Part shown: one piece after another, positions 1-8,523 of the stretch | Position numbering within the stretch: position 1 is the first letter of the stretch | How the letters are laid out: every line of letters starts with the position of its first letter | Virus record (IMG/VR): IMGVR_UViG_3300020183_000023 | Coordinates: 42,654 to 106,653 of that record | Length of the DNA stretch: 64,000 nt | Reading direction: 5' to 3' (one strand) | Source: a virus | Notes under the pieces: generated by a model | Told to the model about the DNA's origin: nothing | Databases searched by the model: none | The model's input: only the letters and a program-made list of their open reading frames with translations | Translations under genes and position numbers: made by a program

Positions 1-643
1 CTTTACACAGGCAACTTTCTACTTGACCAATTGGCGCAGACCATTTTTTAGATAACTCCCATCCAAACTCCTCCCATTTTGTTAATATTTTTCGGTCATA
101 CTTTTGGTCAATTCCATATAAATATCTGAGTCCAAAAATTGGACCGGTGTTTTTATTTGGGTCTGAATTTTCAATTCCTAATCCATGAATACGCAAATTA
201 TTGTATCCGAGTGTTTGATCTAAAACTTCGCAGATTTTATAACAAGCCCAATCACCAAAGTACGGAATCGTTTTAAAAAGCTCTCTTCCGCTATCAAAAT
301 TATGTTCTTTTGTAACTAGCAGCGGTTTAATTTCCAACCATCTCTGATAGGCTTTTTGAAAGTTTTCTAAACGTCGTACTTGCGGTGTTCGCCCTCGTTC
401 CATACCAAATTTAGTAATTTTATTAAAACAGACAGTTTCTGTACTATCAGAAACCATCCGCATGAAATGAATCATGCTTTCTATAGAATAGTAGTAGACA
501 TACATGAAAACGGCAGTCTCTGGATCAAACTTTTCATGTTGAATAATTTTTTGTAAAAACGGATAAACAGGGTCAACATCTTTGGTTTGAATCAATGCAA
601 GACTGGCTTTTTCAAAATCACCATAATTAAATAGCTGATGCAT
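1..643 (-). CDS. AGPT-Pplase-like amino acid:DNA transferase (partial)
   Basis: This reading frame starts at an ATG at 643 and stays open for 214 codons to the window edge, so the C-terminus is missing. It overlaps the end of the upstream flavoenzyme gene by 17 bases, which suggests co-translation. The protein is helical and carries IPYFGDWACYK, a later GPIFGLRYLYG stretch and a terminal E-x-x-LCK pattern. I associate these with the alpha-glutamyl/putrescinyl-thymine pyrophosphorylase family (DNA-glycosylase-like fold). That family replaces the pyrophosphate on activated 5-hydroxymethyl-dU in DNA with an amino acid or polyamine. The neighbour being an FAD oxidoreductase fits this pathway. The family call is by remembered motif pattern only; a helical protein of unknown function is the alternative. 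Confidence 0.5.
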   Translation of the reverse strand, partial: MHQLFNYGDFEKASLALIQTKDVDPVYPFLQKIIQHEKFDPETAVFMYVYYYSIESMIHFMRMVSDSTETVCFNKITKFGMERGRTPQVRRLENFQKAYQRWLEIKPLLVTKEHNFDSGRELFKTIPYFGDWACYKICEVLDQTLGYNNLRIHGLGIENSDPNKNTGPIFGLRYLYGIDQKYDRKILTKWEEFGWELSKKWSAPIGQVESCLCK

Positions 644-1535
644 AGACTTGCGCCTGAATTGCGTCTGCAATTTCTTTTATATAGGAAGGTGCGTGTCGTA
701 ATCCGTTTGCAGATTTAGGCGTGATGTACATTTGATTACTTTCTTGTATAAAGGCATATGGAAATTCGGAAACATATGCGGGACGCCAACCAACTGTAGG
801 AGATCCCTCTGGTTGAATATCTACTTGTCCGTCTGTAACTTTTTTAATATGAGAAATAATATTTTCCACTTTACTGCCGATTTCTAAATCTTTTTGATTT
901 TTTTGATAAATAAAATGTGTTCCAAGGTAATAATCATCAGTCATTGGTCGAGGATACAAATATGCATTAATAAAACGACCTTCTTTAGCATTCAGACACA
1001 TGCGCGGGTATTTATCAAACACTTCTCCAGAAACTTTGCATGGAACAGACCATCCCCATCTATAATCAGTGGGACGATGTTTATGGAATCCATGAGCATG
1101 GACAATTAAAGCATCTGATTGGCAATAACCAGGTCCAAATAATGAAAAGAAAAAATTTCTAGAAAAATTAACAAATTTTTGTACATTTACATGCATAGAA
1201 TGTTTATTAAGAATTTTAATATTGCCAATACATTCTTCAACTTTTAGATCTTTTGAATTATTTCCATGCGGGATACTTTTTTGTGTAAATCCATATGGTA
1301 CAGATTCTGCAAATAATTGTATTGGCATAGTTTCATCGGGGGCAAATTTTTTTATCCAAAGATTATAATTTAAATTATCAAATGAATCTCCAGATGGATA
1401 AATGCAACCAGTGCTTGCCTTCCAAGCTGATGGATGATCTTCGTCATGCCATGTAAAATCAATTTTTCTTTCTGTTAGTTCCCATGCAAGCAGGCTGCCA
1501 ATTAATCCAAAGCCTTTAATATGTACTTTAAGCAT
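627..1535 (-). CDS. FAD-dependent oxidoreductase, DAO/MnmC-like
   Basis: The N-terminus has a Rossmann dinucleotide-binding motif G8-x-G10-x-x-G13 (VHIKGFGLIGSLLAWEL), with an acidic D31 near the end of the second strand. The C-terminal part has GWRPAYVSEFPYAF and GLRHAPSYIKEIAD, which resemble the closing FAD-contact segment of D-amino-acid-oxidase-fold enzymes. At 302 residues it is short for that fold. Flavin enzymes of this class oxidise C-N bonds of amino acids; MnmC does so on a modified tRNA uridine, releasing glyoxylate. Because the next gene is AGPT-like, I infer that this enzyme trims an amino acid attached to thymine, as described for flavin-dependent lyases of phage thymidine hypermodification. 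The substrate is inference; the FAD fold is fairly secure. Confidence 0.62.
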   Translation of the reverse strand: MLKVHIKGFGLIGSLLAWELTERKIDFTWHDEDHPSAWKASTGCIYPSGDSFDNLNYNLWIKKFAPDETMPIQLFAESVPYGFTQKSIPHGNNSKDLKVEECIGNIKILNKHSMHVNVQKFVNFSRNFFFSLFGPGYCQSDALIVHAHGFHKHRPTDYRWGWSVPCKVSGEVFDKYPRMCLNAKEGRFINAYLYPRPMTDDYYLGTHFIYQKNQKDLEIGSKVENIISHIKKVTDGQVDIQPEGSPTVGWRPAYVSEFPYAFIQESNQMYITPKSANGLRHAPSYIKEIADAIQAQVYASAI

Positions 1536-1551
1536 TTAACTATACCTGCCT

Positions 1552-2028
1552 TTAGTATGGGCCAAAAGCTCCACTTCCACGCCTGCGTGTTTGTGCAGAG
1601 TTGCGGCGTTGTTGTTCCTCCCACTCTTGCTTTAGCTCCTCCTGTGTCGCCGCTATTATCGTTGAGTCTTGACGGTTGCTCGTTGCTGTCAGGGTTCCGT
1701 TTCCCACGGGTGTTTGCGCTGGTTTAGACGGCTGTGGATTAGATAAATTTTGATTAATTCGTTGTAGAACATCAATAACTGGATTAGAGGAAATTTTTTC
1801 TAAAAGCTCAACGACCTTTGTTGCTTTTGCTTCGGCATCAGAAACAGATCGAACAGTTTCTGGCGTGTTATTTTCTAATAGTTGTTCTAAAACATTATTT
1901 AGATTTTTATGAATATGCTCCCATAAAAACTGTCCACTAGGCAGACCAGCTACCATTTGTTTTAATTCTGTGTTTTCTAATGCTGATTGCACATCGCCAA
2001 GTAATTTAATTTTTTCTTTCTTGTCCAT
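1552..2028 (-). CDS. Hypothetical protein upstream of the FAD gene
   Basis: This 158-residue protein is not recognised. The first 100 residues look helical and charged. The rest is low complexity, rich in P, Q, S and T, and ends in an arginine-rich patch (QTRRRGSGAFGPY). The gene lies between uvsX (one base apart) and the flavoenzyme, so it probably belongs to the same transcript. The basic disordered tail would suit nucleic-acid or protein contact, but no function is assigned. Confidence 0.6.
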   Translation of the reverse strand: MDKKEKIKLLGDVQSALENTELKQMVAGLPSGQFLWEHIHKNLNNVLEQLLENNTPETVRSVSDAEAKATKVVELLEKISSNPVIDVLQRINQNLSNPQPSKPAQTPVGNGTLTATSNRQDSTIIAATQEELKQEWEEQQRRNSAQTRRRGSGAFGPY

Positions 2029-2029
2029 A

Positions 2030-3118
2030 TCATCCCTCGTAAATATCGGCGTTCATTGCAATTCCCATGTTTTTAGAAATAAAAACTTCTTGTTTAATCT
2101 TTGCGTAAAGATTTTCATCCATTTTTACTAAATCAACAAATTTTGACATGTTTCCGGCCTTAATACCAAGTTCTTCTGGACCAAAGTAAATAGTATTGCC
2201 AGTTTCTTTTTTATGAAGAACGCCAAGATTAAGCGCAAGTTCTACCAGTTCTTCATCTTGATTAGCTAATTCGCCAGATTCCATATTGAGCCAAAACTCT
2301 GCAGCTTTGCCTTCAACAGTCAATCGTGTTTTATTAACTTTGCAACGTACTTTAGAACCAACAGCAATATTCTTACCTTGGCTATCTTTTGATTCAGATA
2401 CAAGCTTGTCCTTCATGCCGGTAGCTTTTTCAAGGAAAATAATTGTAGAACAGAGATGTTTAAGTCTTTGTCCACCCGTAAGTACCCATGGATAATATTT
2501 AGCCATTCGCGTATCAAGGTTTGCCATTGCATGGTTAGTTAAAATAACTAATACTTCACATTCATTAGCAATACGATTTAGCACGTTTAGAGCAGGATTA
2601 ATGCTCTTAGAAATACCGCCATAACCATTTGCAGCACCACTAACATCGCCCTCTTCCATTGCACCTTGCTCGCCTAATGCAGTTAATGCCTTAACCGAAT
2701 CAAGAATAATTGCACAACAATCTTTGTTCTTTTTAATTTCTTCTTCCATTTTGGCTAGTGGTTTAATTGCGCCTTCAAATGTATTGGATTGAATAACAAC
2801 AAGACGATCTAGATCAACACCCAAACTGCCCGCACGTTCAGGATTAAATGCATACTCTGTGTCGATAAAAATACCGTACTTATTTGGATTAGCTTTTTGT
2901 TCTTGAGCAAGTAGTTTTAGAGCCATTAGGCTTTTACCAGAACCAGGCGAACCCCAAAGCATAACTAGTTCTCCAACTGGAATACCGCCGCCAACTGCCC
3001 AATCAAAAGATACAGAGCCTGTTGTACGAATATGTTTTTCTTTATTTTTAAATTCTTTTGCTACGGCAACTCGTTCCATTTTCAACATTGACGACAAATA
3101 ACTTGGAAGCTTAGACAT
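2030..3118 (-). CDS. uvsX: RecA/UvsX-like recombinase
   Basis: A 362-residue ATP-dependent strand-exchange protein that would form filaments on ssDNA during recombination-dependent replication and repair. Walker A is GSPGSGKS (residues 56-63). It is followed by the RecA-type IDTEYAFNPERAGSLGVD segment, whose acidic residue corresponds to the catalytic Glu region. Walker B is CAIILDSVKAL, and a RecA L2-like segment runs through NHAMANLDTRMAKYYPW. The length is close to T4 UvsX and bacterial RecA. It lies downstream of the SSB and a possible mediator gene and upstream of the DNA-modification genes, all on the minus strand. The distinction between RecA and UvsX types is not resolved by eye. Confidence 0.9.
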   Translation of the reverse strand: MSKLPSYLSSMLKMERVAVAKEFKNKEKHIRTTGSVSFDWAVGGGIPVGELVMLWGSPGSGKSLMALKLLAQEQKANPNKYGIFIDTEYAFNPERAGSLGVDLDRLVVIQSNTFEGAIKPLAKMEEEIKKNKDCCAIILDSVKALTALGEQGAMEEGDVSGAANGYGGISKSINPALNVLNRIANECEVLVILTNHAMANLDTRMAKYYPWVLTGGQRLKHLCSTIIFLEKATGMKDKLVSESKDSQGKNIAVGSKVRCKVNKTRLTVEGKAAEFWLNMESGELANQDEELVELALNLGVLHKKETGNTIYFGPEELGIKAGNMSKFVDLVKMDENLYAKIKQEVFISKNMGIAMNADIYEG

Positions 3119-3126
3119 TGTTCACC

Positions 3127-3597
3127 TCATGCACGGATATTTAAATTGTTAAAATTTGTACGGCCATAAATATTTTTCTTAACATCATCGATAGAAATTG
3201 ATAGCACTGATCTTACTGAAGATAAATAAGAATATACACTTTCCCAATAAGCTTCATCTTCGGCTACGATTTGATATTCTGGCTGTAAAGAAATAAATGC
3301 TTGCTTATCTTTTTCTGTTGGTTTTTGCATGTTTTTTTCTGATGCCCATTCAGGAAATTTTTCAATTCTTAAAACTGATTCGACGCGTTCTTTTTCTATT
3401 TTTGATTTTGATAAAGAATATTGCGCCTTAGTCATTAATTCAGAAATTGTTAGCAGTCCATCTCGCATAGATTGCAAAAACACAGGAGCGTCGTGTTCTG
3501 TCACATGAACAGACTGTTTGCTTTTAGCGATAAAGGGGGCAAGTTGGCTGGCAATCATATTCATTTGATCACGTTTGGAAACTATATCTGTACTCAT
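3127..3597 (-). CDS. Possible UvsY-like recombination mediator
   Basis: I chose the ATG at 3597 (156 residues) because a GGGGG Shine-Dalgarno-like run precedes it, and because the longer in-frame start at 3639 would begin inside the terminator of the upstream SSB gene. The protein is all-helical and charged, with a conserved-looking C-terminal segment AEDEAYWESVYSYLSSVR followed by SIDDVKKN. Its size, helical character and place between SSB and UvsX match the gp32-UvsY-UvsX arrangement of T4-like replication systems. UvsY loads UvsX onto SSB-coated DNA. The role is inferred mainly from context; sequence similarity to UvsY is not proven. Confidence 0.35.
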   Translation of the reverse strand: MSTDIVSKRDQMNMIASQLAPFIAKSKQSVHVTEHDAPVFLQSMRDGLLTISELMTKAQYSLSKSKIEKERVESVLRIEKFPEWASEKNMQKPTEKDKQAFISLQPEYQIVAEDEAYWESVYSYLSSVRSVLSISIDDVKKNIYGRTNFNNLNIRA

Positions 3598-3639
3598 TTT
3601 TACCCCCATAAAAATCCAAATTTTGGGAATTTTTGCCAC

Positions 3640-3674
3640 TAAAAAAATAAACCGACCACAAAATATGGTCGGTC
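3640..3674 (-). terminator. Rho-independent terminator after SSB gene
   Basis: A 7-bp GC-rich stem (ACCGACC at 3651-3657 with GGTCGGT at 3667-3673) encloses a short AT loop. On the minus strand it is followed by a T-rich tract (3640-3650). It lies just downstream of the SSB gene stop, so it would end or attenuate the SSB transcript before the recombination genes. Confidence 0.8.
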
Positions 3675-3696
3675 AAATTAAAATTAATGAGTACTG

Positions 3697-4608
3697 TTAG
3701 AACGGATTCCAATTCTCTTCATCAGAGCCAGAAAAATCTGCTTGATGTTGGCTTGGTGTTTCTACAGCCTGTTCGCCACCCGCACCTTGCTTTTTAAGCA
3801 ATCTTGAAGGAAGTTCTGTGCCTTCTGAAGCAACAAATGCAGCGACTTCATCTTCACTCCAAAGCCGAGAAGCAATCATTTGGGTTAGATCGATCATCTT
3901 TTCTGGATCTTTTAGGCGTTCTTTAACGGAGTTAGAAAGCGGTTGTTCATAAAGCATTTCTGTTTTTTGGCGACCAACCATTTTAGATTCTACACACAAA
4001 TCGGCAAAATATCTTGTGTCAAGTTTTTCGCCAGTTTTGTTGAGAACAAGCCAGCCAGTTGGTTCTGCTGGGTTATAGACTTGCGCGTTATAGTCTTTAA
4101 ACTTATGCACTGCGCCAGGAATTTTCTTGCTAGCATCGCCAAAAATAGCTTTGATTAGAGAAGTTTTTGCATCAAGAACAGAAACTTTATCATCACCACG
4201 CAATACAACAAGAGCTGCAAATCTGCGTTTTTGCTCAAAAGCTTTAGCTAGCGTGGCGTGGTTTAGATATTTTTCATGCATTTTATGGCCAGAAGCCTTG
4301 GCACCAGTTTGCTCTAGTTTAGCTGCTTCGTCTCGATGTTTCCAGTGAGCATCGCAAATTGCACAAGACTTTCCTACAGAGCGAGCGCACGGGATGCGCA
4401 TGTATTCGCCGTTCAGAGTATATTCATGAAAATGATTCTCTACATACGGGCGAGGTTTTGCTACATGTTGATTAACAACAACTCTTAGCGTAAGAGGCCA
4501 TGTAGTATTTTTTGCACCACCAACATAATTTACTTTCTCGCGCTGTTCTTTTTGTTTTCCAACAGAAAAGTCTTCATTTTCCAACATTGTATAATCAAAA
4601 TTTTCCAT
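3697..4608 (-). CDS. gp32-like single-stranded DNA-binding protein
   Basis: This 303-residue protein has the organisation of T4 gp32: an N-terminal basic segment, a core containing a Cys cluster (C74, C82-x-x-C85, with H88 nearby) able to bind zinc, and an acidic C-terminal tail (DFSGSDEENWNPF) after a flexible linker. It would coat ssDNA and recruit recombination and replication partners through the tail. It has its own strong terminator and sits next to a possible UvsY and UvsX, matching replication-recombination clusters of large myoviruses. The Cys spacing differs from T4 gp32, so the call rests on architecture and context. Confidence 0.68.
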   Translation of the reverse strand: MENFDYTMLENEDFSVGKQKEQREKVNYVGGAKNTTWPLTLRVVVNQHVAKPRPYVENHFHEYTLNGEYMRIPCARSVGKSCAICDAHWKHRDEAAKLEQTGAKASGHKMHEKYLNHATLAKAFEQKRRFAALVVLRGDDKVSVLDAKTSLIKAIFGDASKKIPGAVHKFKDYNAQVYNPAEPTGWLVLNKTGEKLDTRYFADLCVESKMVGRQKTEMLYEQPLSNSVKERLKDPEKMIDLTQMIASRLWSEDEVAAFVASEGTELPSRLLKKQGAGGEQAVETPSQHQADFSGSDEENWNPF

Positions 4609-4620
4609 AAACGACTCCTT

Positions 4621-5244
4621 TTAACGGTATTGAAATTTAGTTACTGACGGATTAATAGAATTATTAGCCGAAGCTGTTATTTTTGATAACTCAATACCTT
4701 CTTCAATTAGTTTGAGAAGAGTAGCAACTTTTTCTTCTTGAGCCTTCTTTCCTCCTCCTTTTGGCACTGGTAAAACAGTTCGAGATAAACGGTTATTAAT
4801 TGGCGAACGACGGTAGGTATAAAATACACTAGATTGAAGCTCTGCAGTCCTAAAAATTTGTGAAATACTGATATTATCTTGCTGTAGTGTCAAATCATCT
4901 ACAATTCTTACAAAATCTTTGACAGTTTCTACACGTTTTACTACTCGGCTAGTGTCTGGTGTACGACGAAGAGCGGTAGAGCCGCAAAATTCTTTAAGAC
5001 AGTTTGCAAATAAAACATTGATTTCTGTTGAAGAAATTTCAATCGGTAGTTCTTTATTTAAAGTTTGATAGCCTTTTTTAGCCATTTCCGCTGCACAAAG
5101 AGGCGCATGGTCGGAAACATATCTCAATTCTTGCGGTGCATATTGTTGCATACCTTCGATTACTACTTGAGCCTCTTCTTCTTTTAGATCTGAAAGATCT
5201 ACAATTACTGGAATTGAATAGGAACGGTCATACATAACGGTCAT
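4621..5244 (-). CDS. Hypothetical protein between HNH and SSB genes
   Basis: This 207-residue protein is not recognised. It appears soluble and mixed alpha/beta, with a Gly-Lys-rich bend (VPKGGGKKAQEEK) near residue 165. Its start overlaps the stop of the HNH gene by four bases, so it is translationally coupled, and it ends 12 bases before the SSB gene. Context suggests a replication or recombination accessory role, without direct evidence. Confidence 0.6.
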   Translation of the reverse strand: MTVMYDRSYSIPVIVDLSDLKEEEAQVVIEGMQQYAPQELRYVSDHAPLCAAEMAKKGYQTLNKELPIEISSTEINVLFANCLKEFCGSTALRRTPDTSRVVKRVETVKDFVRIVDDLTLQQDNISISQIFRTAELQSSVFYTYRRSPINNRLSRTVLPVPKGGGKKAQEEKVATLLKLIEEGIELSKITASANNSINPSVTKFQYR

Positions 5245-5711
5245 TTTTTATCCTCCGACACGCTTTTCGTAGTTCGTTTTTTAAAACGTTTTCGTTCTTT
5301 ATTTTCAACAACACTTTTAGCATTGTGACAATCGATACATTTAACAGTTAACTTTGACAAAATTAAATTTTTTGTTTCTTTTGATAAATTCTCCTCGTCA
5401 AAAAAATCTACACCTACAAACATTCTTTCAACATACGTGTTCCAGTCTTTCCATCCAGCAATTCCAATAACAGGATCTTCATGGTCAACTTGAATTTCTT
5501 TGTAATCAAAAACATGTTCGCACACACAGCATCTATACTTAACTCGTTTAGCTTTACTAACTGTTCCATCTTTTTTAGTAGCTTTATGAGAAACTTTTGC
5601 GTTTTCTAAAACTAATTTTTTGATTGGACTAATAGAAAATAATCGCCGAATAGCAGATACTAGGCCGGCTCTTAGAACCCATTTTCTTTTCTTTTTACTC
5701 TTCTTTACCAT
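5241..5711 (-). CDS. HNH endonuclease
   Basis: This 156-residue protein has a Lys/Arg-rich N-terminus and an HNH core. A CCVC pair, then QVDHEDPV (the first catalytic His), a WNTYVERMF helix and a closing KCIDCHNAKS with the second Cys pair and the final His together make a zinc-stabilised beta-beta-alpha-metal nuclease. This layout recurs in phage HNH proteins found in replication clusters. Stable placement among replication genes suggests a role in DNA processing rather than homing, but a homing nuclease cannot be excluded. Confidence 0.75.
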   Translation of the reverse strand: MVKKSKKKRKWVLRAGLVSAIRRLFSISPIKKLVLENAKVSHKATKKDGTVSKAKRVKYRCCVCEHVFDYKEIQVDHEDPVIGIAGWKDWNTYVERMFVGVDFFDEENLSKETKNLILSKLTVKCIDCHNAKSVVENKERKRFKKRTTKSVSEDKK

Positions 5712-5729
5712 CCTGAAATGGTATTCTAA

Positions 5730-6548
5730 TTAAATTGAAAAGTCGATGATATCTTGCAAATTAAAATATGCTTTTTTAGTAAAATTACTGACGGATACTT
5801 TGCCAACAAATAAACAAAGTTTATGGCGATAAGAATTCATTTTCTTACTGACTTTTGGGTCGTATTCAAAAACTTTCTTTTTAATTCCACTGATAGGATC
5901 ATCAACTAATCGCTCTTTTGGCCACATTCGAACTTTTACGTCTTCGGCCCCATCAAAAATTGATATTTCAATAAATTCTTTGCCGTCATATTTTTTAGTA
6001 TTGTACCCATTGAAATATCCAAAAAAAGCCTTTCGCCACATGTTTGTTTTAACAGAAAACTCACCAATAGTTCCGCTGTAGCTCTTGGCGATAGCTACTC
6101 TGTCTTCAACGTTTTGCCCATTTTGATTAATTGTAAATTGGCGCGCAAATGGAAATACTTCTGCAAATTCTGCTTTTGTTTGCCTAAATCCTAATTGTTG
6201 AATTGCAGATTGATATACATTACAAAAATTAATAGAAAAAATTGGATTAAAATCAGCAAGCCAAAGCTGCCGATCAAAATCAGATGAAATTTTTTCCATA
6301 GGAATTCTTTGATCTTTAATCTTTGGAAATCCGGCAGTAGATTTGCATGTTTTCTTAAGCTGTTCAATCAGCTCAAAACGCTGAGAAACAGTCAATTGTT
6401 GGTCAAAACAATCATCAAAAGCTCCGCTCATAATCAATGTAATGATTGGCGACACCATGATTTTAATCTCGCCAGTTTCATAATTTTGTTTAATGTCTTT
6501 AACTTTTGTTAAAAACTCTTCCCATTTATTCAATGTAAAGAACCTCAT
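5730..6548 (-). CDS. DnaE C-terminal-like protein (HhH plus OB fold)
   Basis: I place the start at the ATG at 6548; the codon before it is TTG. The 272-residue protein resembles the C-terminal portion of bacterial replicative polymerase DnaE. An early helix ends in ITLIMSGAFDDCF, matching the DnaE 'LI.SGAFD' helix-hairpin-helix signature, and is followed by a basic helical region. The end (from KYDGKEFIEISIFDGAEDV to AYFNLQDI) reads like an OB fold of the DnaE type. No palm, PHP or finger domain is present. It overlaps the end of the SbcC gene by 23 bases. It could be a DNA-binding accessory or part of a split polymerase. Moderately confident in the resemblance, not in the role. Confidence 0.45.
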   Translation of the reverse strand: MRFFTLNKWEEFLTKVKDIKQNYETGEIKIMVSPIITLIMSGAFDDCFDQQLTVSQRFELIEQLKKTCKSTAGFPKIKDQRIPMEKISSDFDRQLWLADFNPIFSINFCNVYQSAIQQLGFRQTKAEFAEVFPFARQFTINQNGQNVEDRVAIAKSYSGTIGEFSVKTNMWRKAFFGYFNGYNTKKYDGKEFIEISIFDGAEDVKVRMWPKERLVDDPISGIKKKVFEYDPKVSKKMNSYRHKLCLFVGKVSVSNFTKKAYFNLQDIIDFSI

Positions 6549-8523
6549 CAAAATAATGATCTTGCGTATAATGCTCGATCATCAAAACTAATTTACGATC
6601 TGATATTTCTTTAATTGCATCAATACAAATTTCTTGTGTGGCAATGTCACAGCCTTGTAAACTTTCGTCAAGCATCAAAATCGGACTGTTGTACATATCT
6701 GATAAAGCCAATTGAAACGCTAATACTAGCCTGCTGAATTGACCACCAGATAAATCGTCCTCACTCAATGTATCTAATACTTGCCCATCACAAATAAGTT
6801 CTAGGTTAATTGTGGAAATTTCTTTATCTTTAGATTTTAATTTTCTGGAAGTCTTTAATTGAGCTTTTACTCGTCCATCCAAAAGAATATCTAGCCAATA
6901 TGTAGCGCGAAAGTTTATTTCGTCAATAATTCCCTCAAGTGATTCGAGCATTGACTTTTGCCAAATTTCTGCAATTTCCGAACATCCAGAAAATAACTTT
7001 TTAGCTTCTTCTCTTTCGGATTCTAATTGTTTTATTGTTTTATTGAGAGCAATCAGTTTATTTTCATATTCATGAATTTTTTCTGAAATTTCATTATTTT
7101 TAGTTATTTGCCCTAACACTGATTCTGATTCAATTCGTTTGGCAGAGTACAAATTAAGTTCGGATGAATGTTTTTCTATTTCTTCGTAAATTTGTTGAAT
7201 TTCTTGTTCTAATTCAACAATTGGAATCAATGTTTCATTTGCCTTCAAAATTTCATCAGCTTTATTCTTTTTCTTTTGTAGTTGGTTTAATGAATTTTCT
7301 GTTTCCTCTAAAACAAACTTATGTTTTTGTATATCTTTTAGAGTTTCTTCTAGTTGATTGGCAGCTGTTTCAAATGTTTTGATATTTTTTTTGCATTTAT
7401 TGATTTTGTTTTTTATTTCATCTTCAAAGTTTGATATAGAGATAGATTGAATTGCATCATGATGTGATAAAAAATCTTCACAATCAAGTTTAAGGGATAA
7501 AATTTTGTCAATAATTTCTGGTTCGCCGTACAGGTTTAACCCATCTATTGTTTCAAAAATTTTATTTAAAGACGTGTCCTTTTGTTCTTTATATCTTTCT
7601 AAATTTTGCAATTGGTTTTGTAACCATTCAAGTTTATTGCATTCAGATTTTAAATTCTTTATTTGTAAATTGCTCTCAGCAAGTTGGTTCTGGATGCTTT
7701 GTTCTTTATATTGAGATAAATGAGCTTGGCACATCTTTTGTTTATCAGTTAATTCTTGTAAAGAGTCTGAGTATTTTTTTAGAAAATCTGAAGCCGGTTG
7801 GAAAACTTCTCTTGCGGGATGGTTTTTATTATCAGTCAAGACTTTTCTTTTAATTTTTAAATTCTGAACTTTTTCTTCCAGTTTTCCTATTTGAGAATTA
7901 TATTTTTTAAGTTTAGTTTTTATAGATTCTTCAGAATCTGTGATATTGAATAAAGTTTGTTTTAAAGATTTTATTGCATTTTTAATTTCGTCTGTCTTTT
8001 CTTTGACATTATTTTCTTTAGTTTCTAATTGATTTAGAAGAGCACCTACTTCTTTAATTTTTTCTGCAATTTCTTCTTTTTGCTTAAATGGATCAGAGCC
8101 TTTAAAAGCAAGTTCGTTAATCAACTCCATTTGTTCAGAAGGAGAAAGATTAATCAAACTATTCTTTTGATTTTGGGCAACATAGGAACAAATATCAAAC
8201 TCTGTTTTATTCATTCCTAGAGTATTTTCGATTTCGTTCTGCGCCGTAGATGAACTCAGTCCATTTACTTTTAAAATGTTTGGGCCGCGGCCTCTAACAA
8301 TTGACAAGCCAAAACCGGCTAAATCAACTTCCGTTGTTTCTTCATTCCATGTTGTAATTTTGTTTTGTTTACCATAAAGAGCATAGCTAACGGCTTTAAA
8401 GATTGATGATTTTCCTACGCCACTTTTACCATCAATTCTTACCATTCCAGTTTCTGGAAATGAAAAATCTGCATTTGAATGATTACGGAAGTTTGTTAAA
8501 GATAAATTGATACGATTCTTCAA
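6526..8523 (-). CDS. sbcC: SbcC/Rad50/gp46-like exonuclease ATPase subunit
   Basis: The start is a TTG at 8523, supported by an AAGGAAAG ribosome site; no ATG exists before the ATPase motif. Walker A is GKSGVGKSS (32-40). A long coiled coil fills the middle, then come LSGGQ (about 591-595), Walker B PILMLDES (about 614-621) and the switch His in MIEH (about 651). This is the layout of the Rad50/SbcC/T4 gp46 family, which works with the adjacent Mre11-like nuclease to resect DNA ends. At 665 residues it is short, and I see no CxxC zinc hook at the coiled-coil apex. It overlaps the SbcD gene by 41 bases. Confidence 0.88.
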   Translation of the reverse strand: MKNRINLSLTNFRNHSNADFSFPETGMVRIDGKSGVGKSSIFKAVSYALYGKQNKITTWNEETTEVDLAGFGLSIVRGRGPNILKVNGLSSSTAQNEIENTLGMNKTEFDICSYVAQNQKNSLINLSPSEQMELINELAFKGSDPFKQKEEIAEKIKEVGALLNQLETKENNVKEKTDEIKNAIKSLKQTLFNITDSEESIKTKLKKYNSQIGKLEEKVQNLKIKRKVLTDNKNHPAREVFQPASDFLKKYSDSLQELTDKQKMCQAHLSQYKEQSIQNQLAESNLQIKNLKSECNKLEWLQNQLQNLERYKEQKDTSLNKIFETIDGLNLYGEPEIIDKILSLKLDCEDFLSHHDAIQSISISNFEDEIKNKINKCKKNIKTFETAANQLEETLKDIQKHKFVLEETENSLNQLQKKKNKADEILKANETLIPIVELEQEIQQIYEEIEKHSSELNLYSAKRIESESVLGQITKNNEISEKIHEYENKLIALNKTIKQLESEREEAKKLFSGCSEIAEIWQKSMLESLEGIIDEINFRATYWLDILLDGRVKAQLKTSRKLKSKDKEISTINLELICDGQVLDTLSEDDLSGGQFSRLVLAFQLALSDMYNSPILMLDESLQGCDIATQEICIDAIKEISDRKLVLMIEHYTQDHYFDEVLYIE

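Noticed and set aside
1521-1727. Plus-strand frame of 68 codons inside the hypothetical gene
   Set aside because: Antisense to the minus-strand gene at 1552-2028, no ribosome site, low-complexity product; a shadow frame.
7548-7853. Plus-strand frame of 101 codons inside sbcC
   Set aside because: Antisense to the coiled-coil region of SbcC, product hydrophobic and compositionally odd; no start signal.
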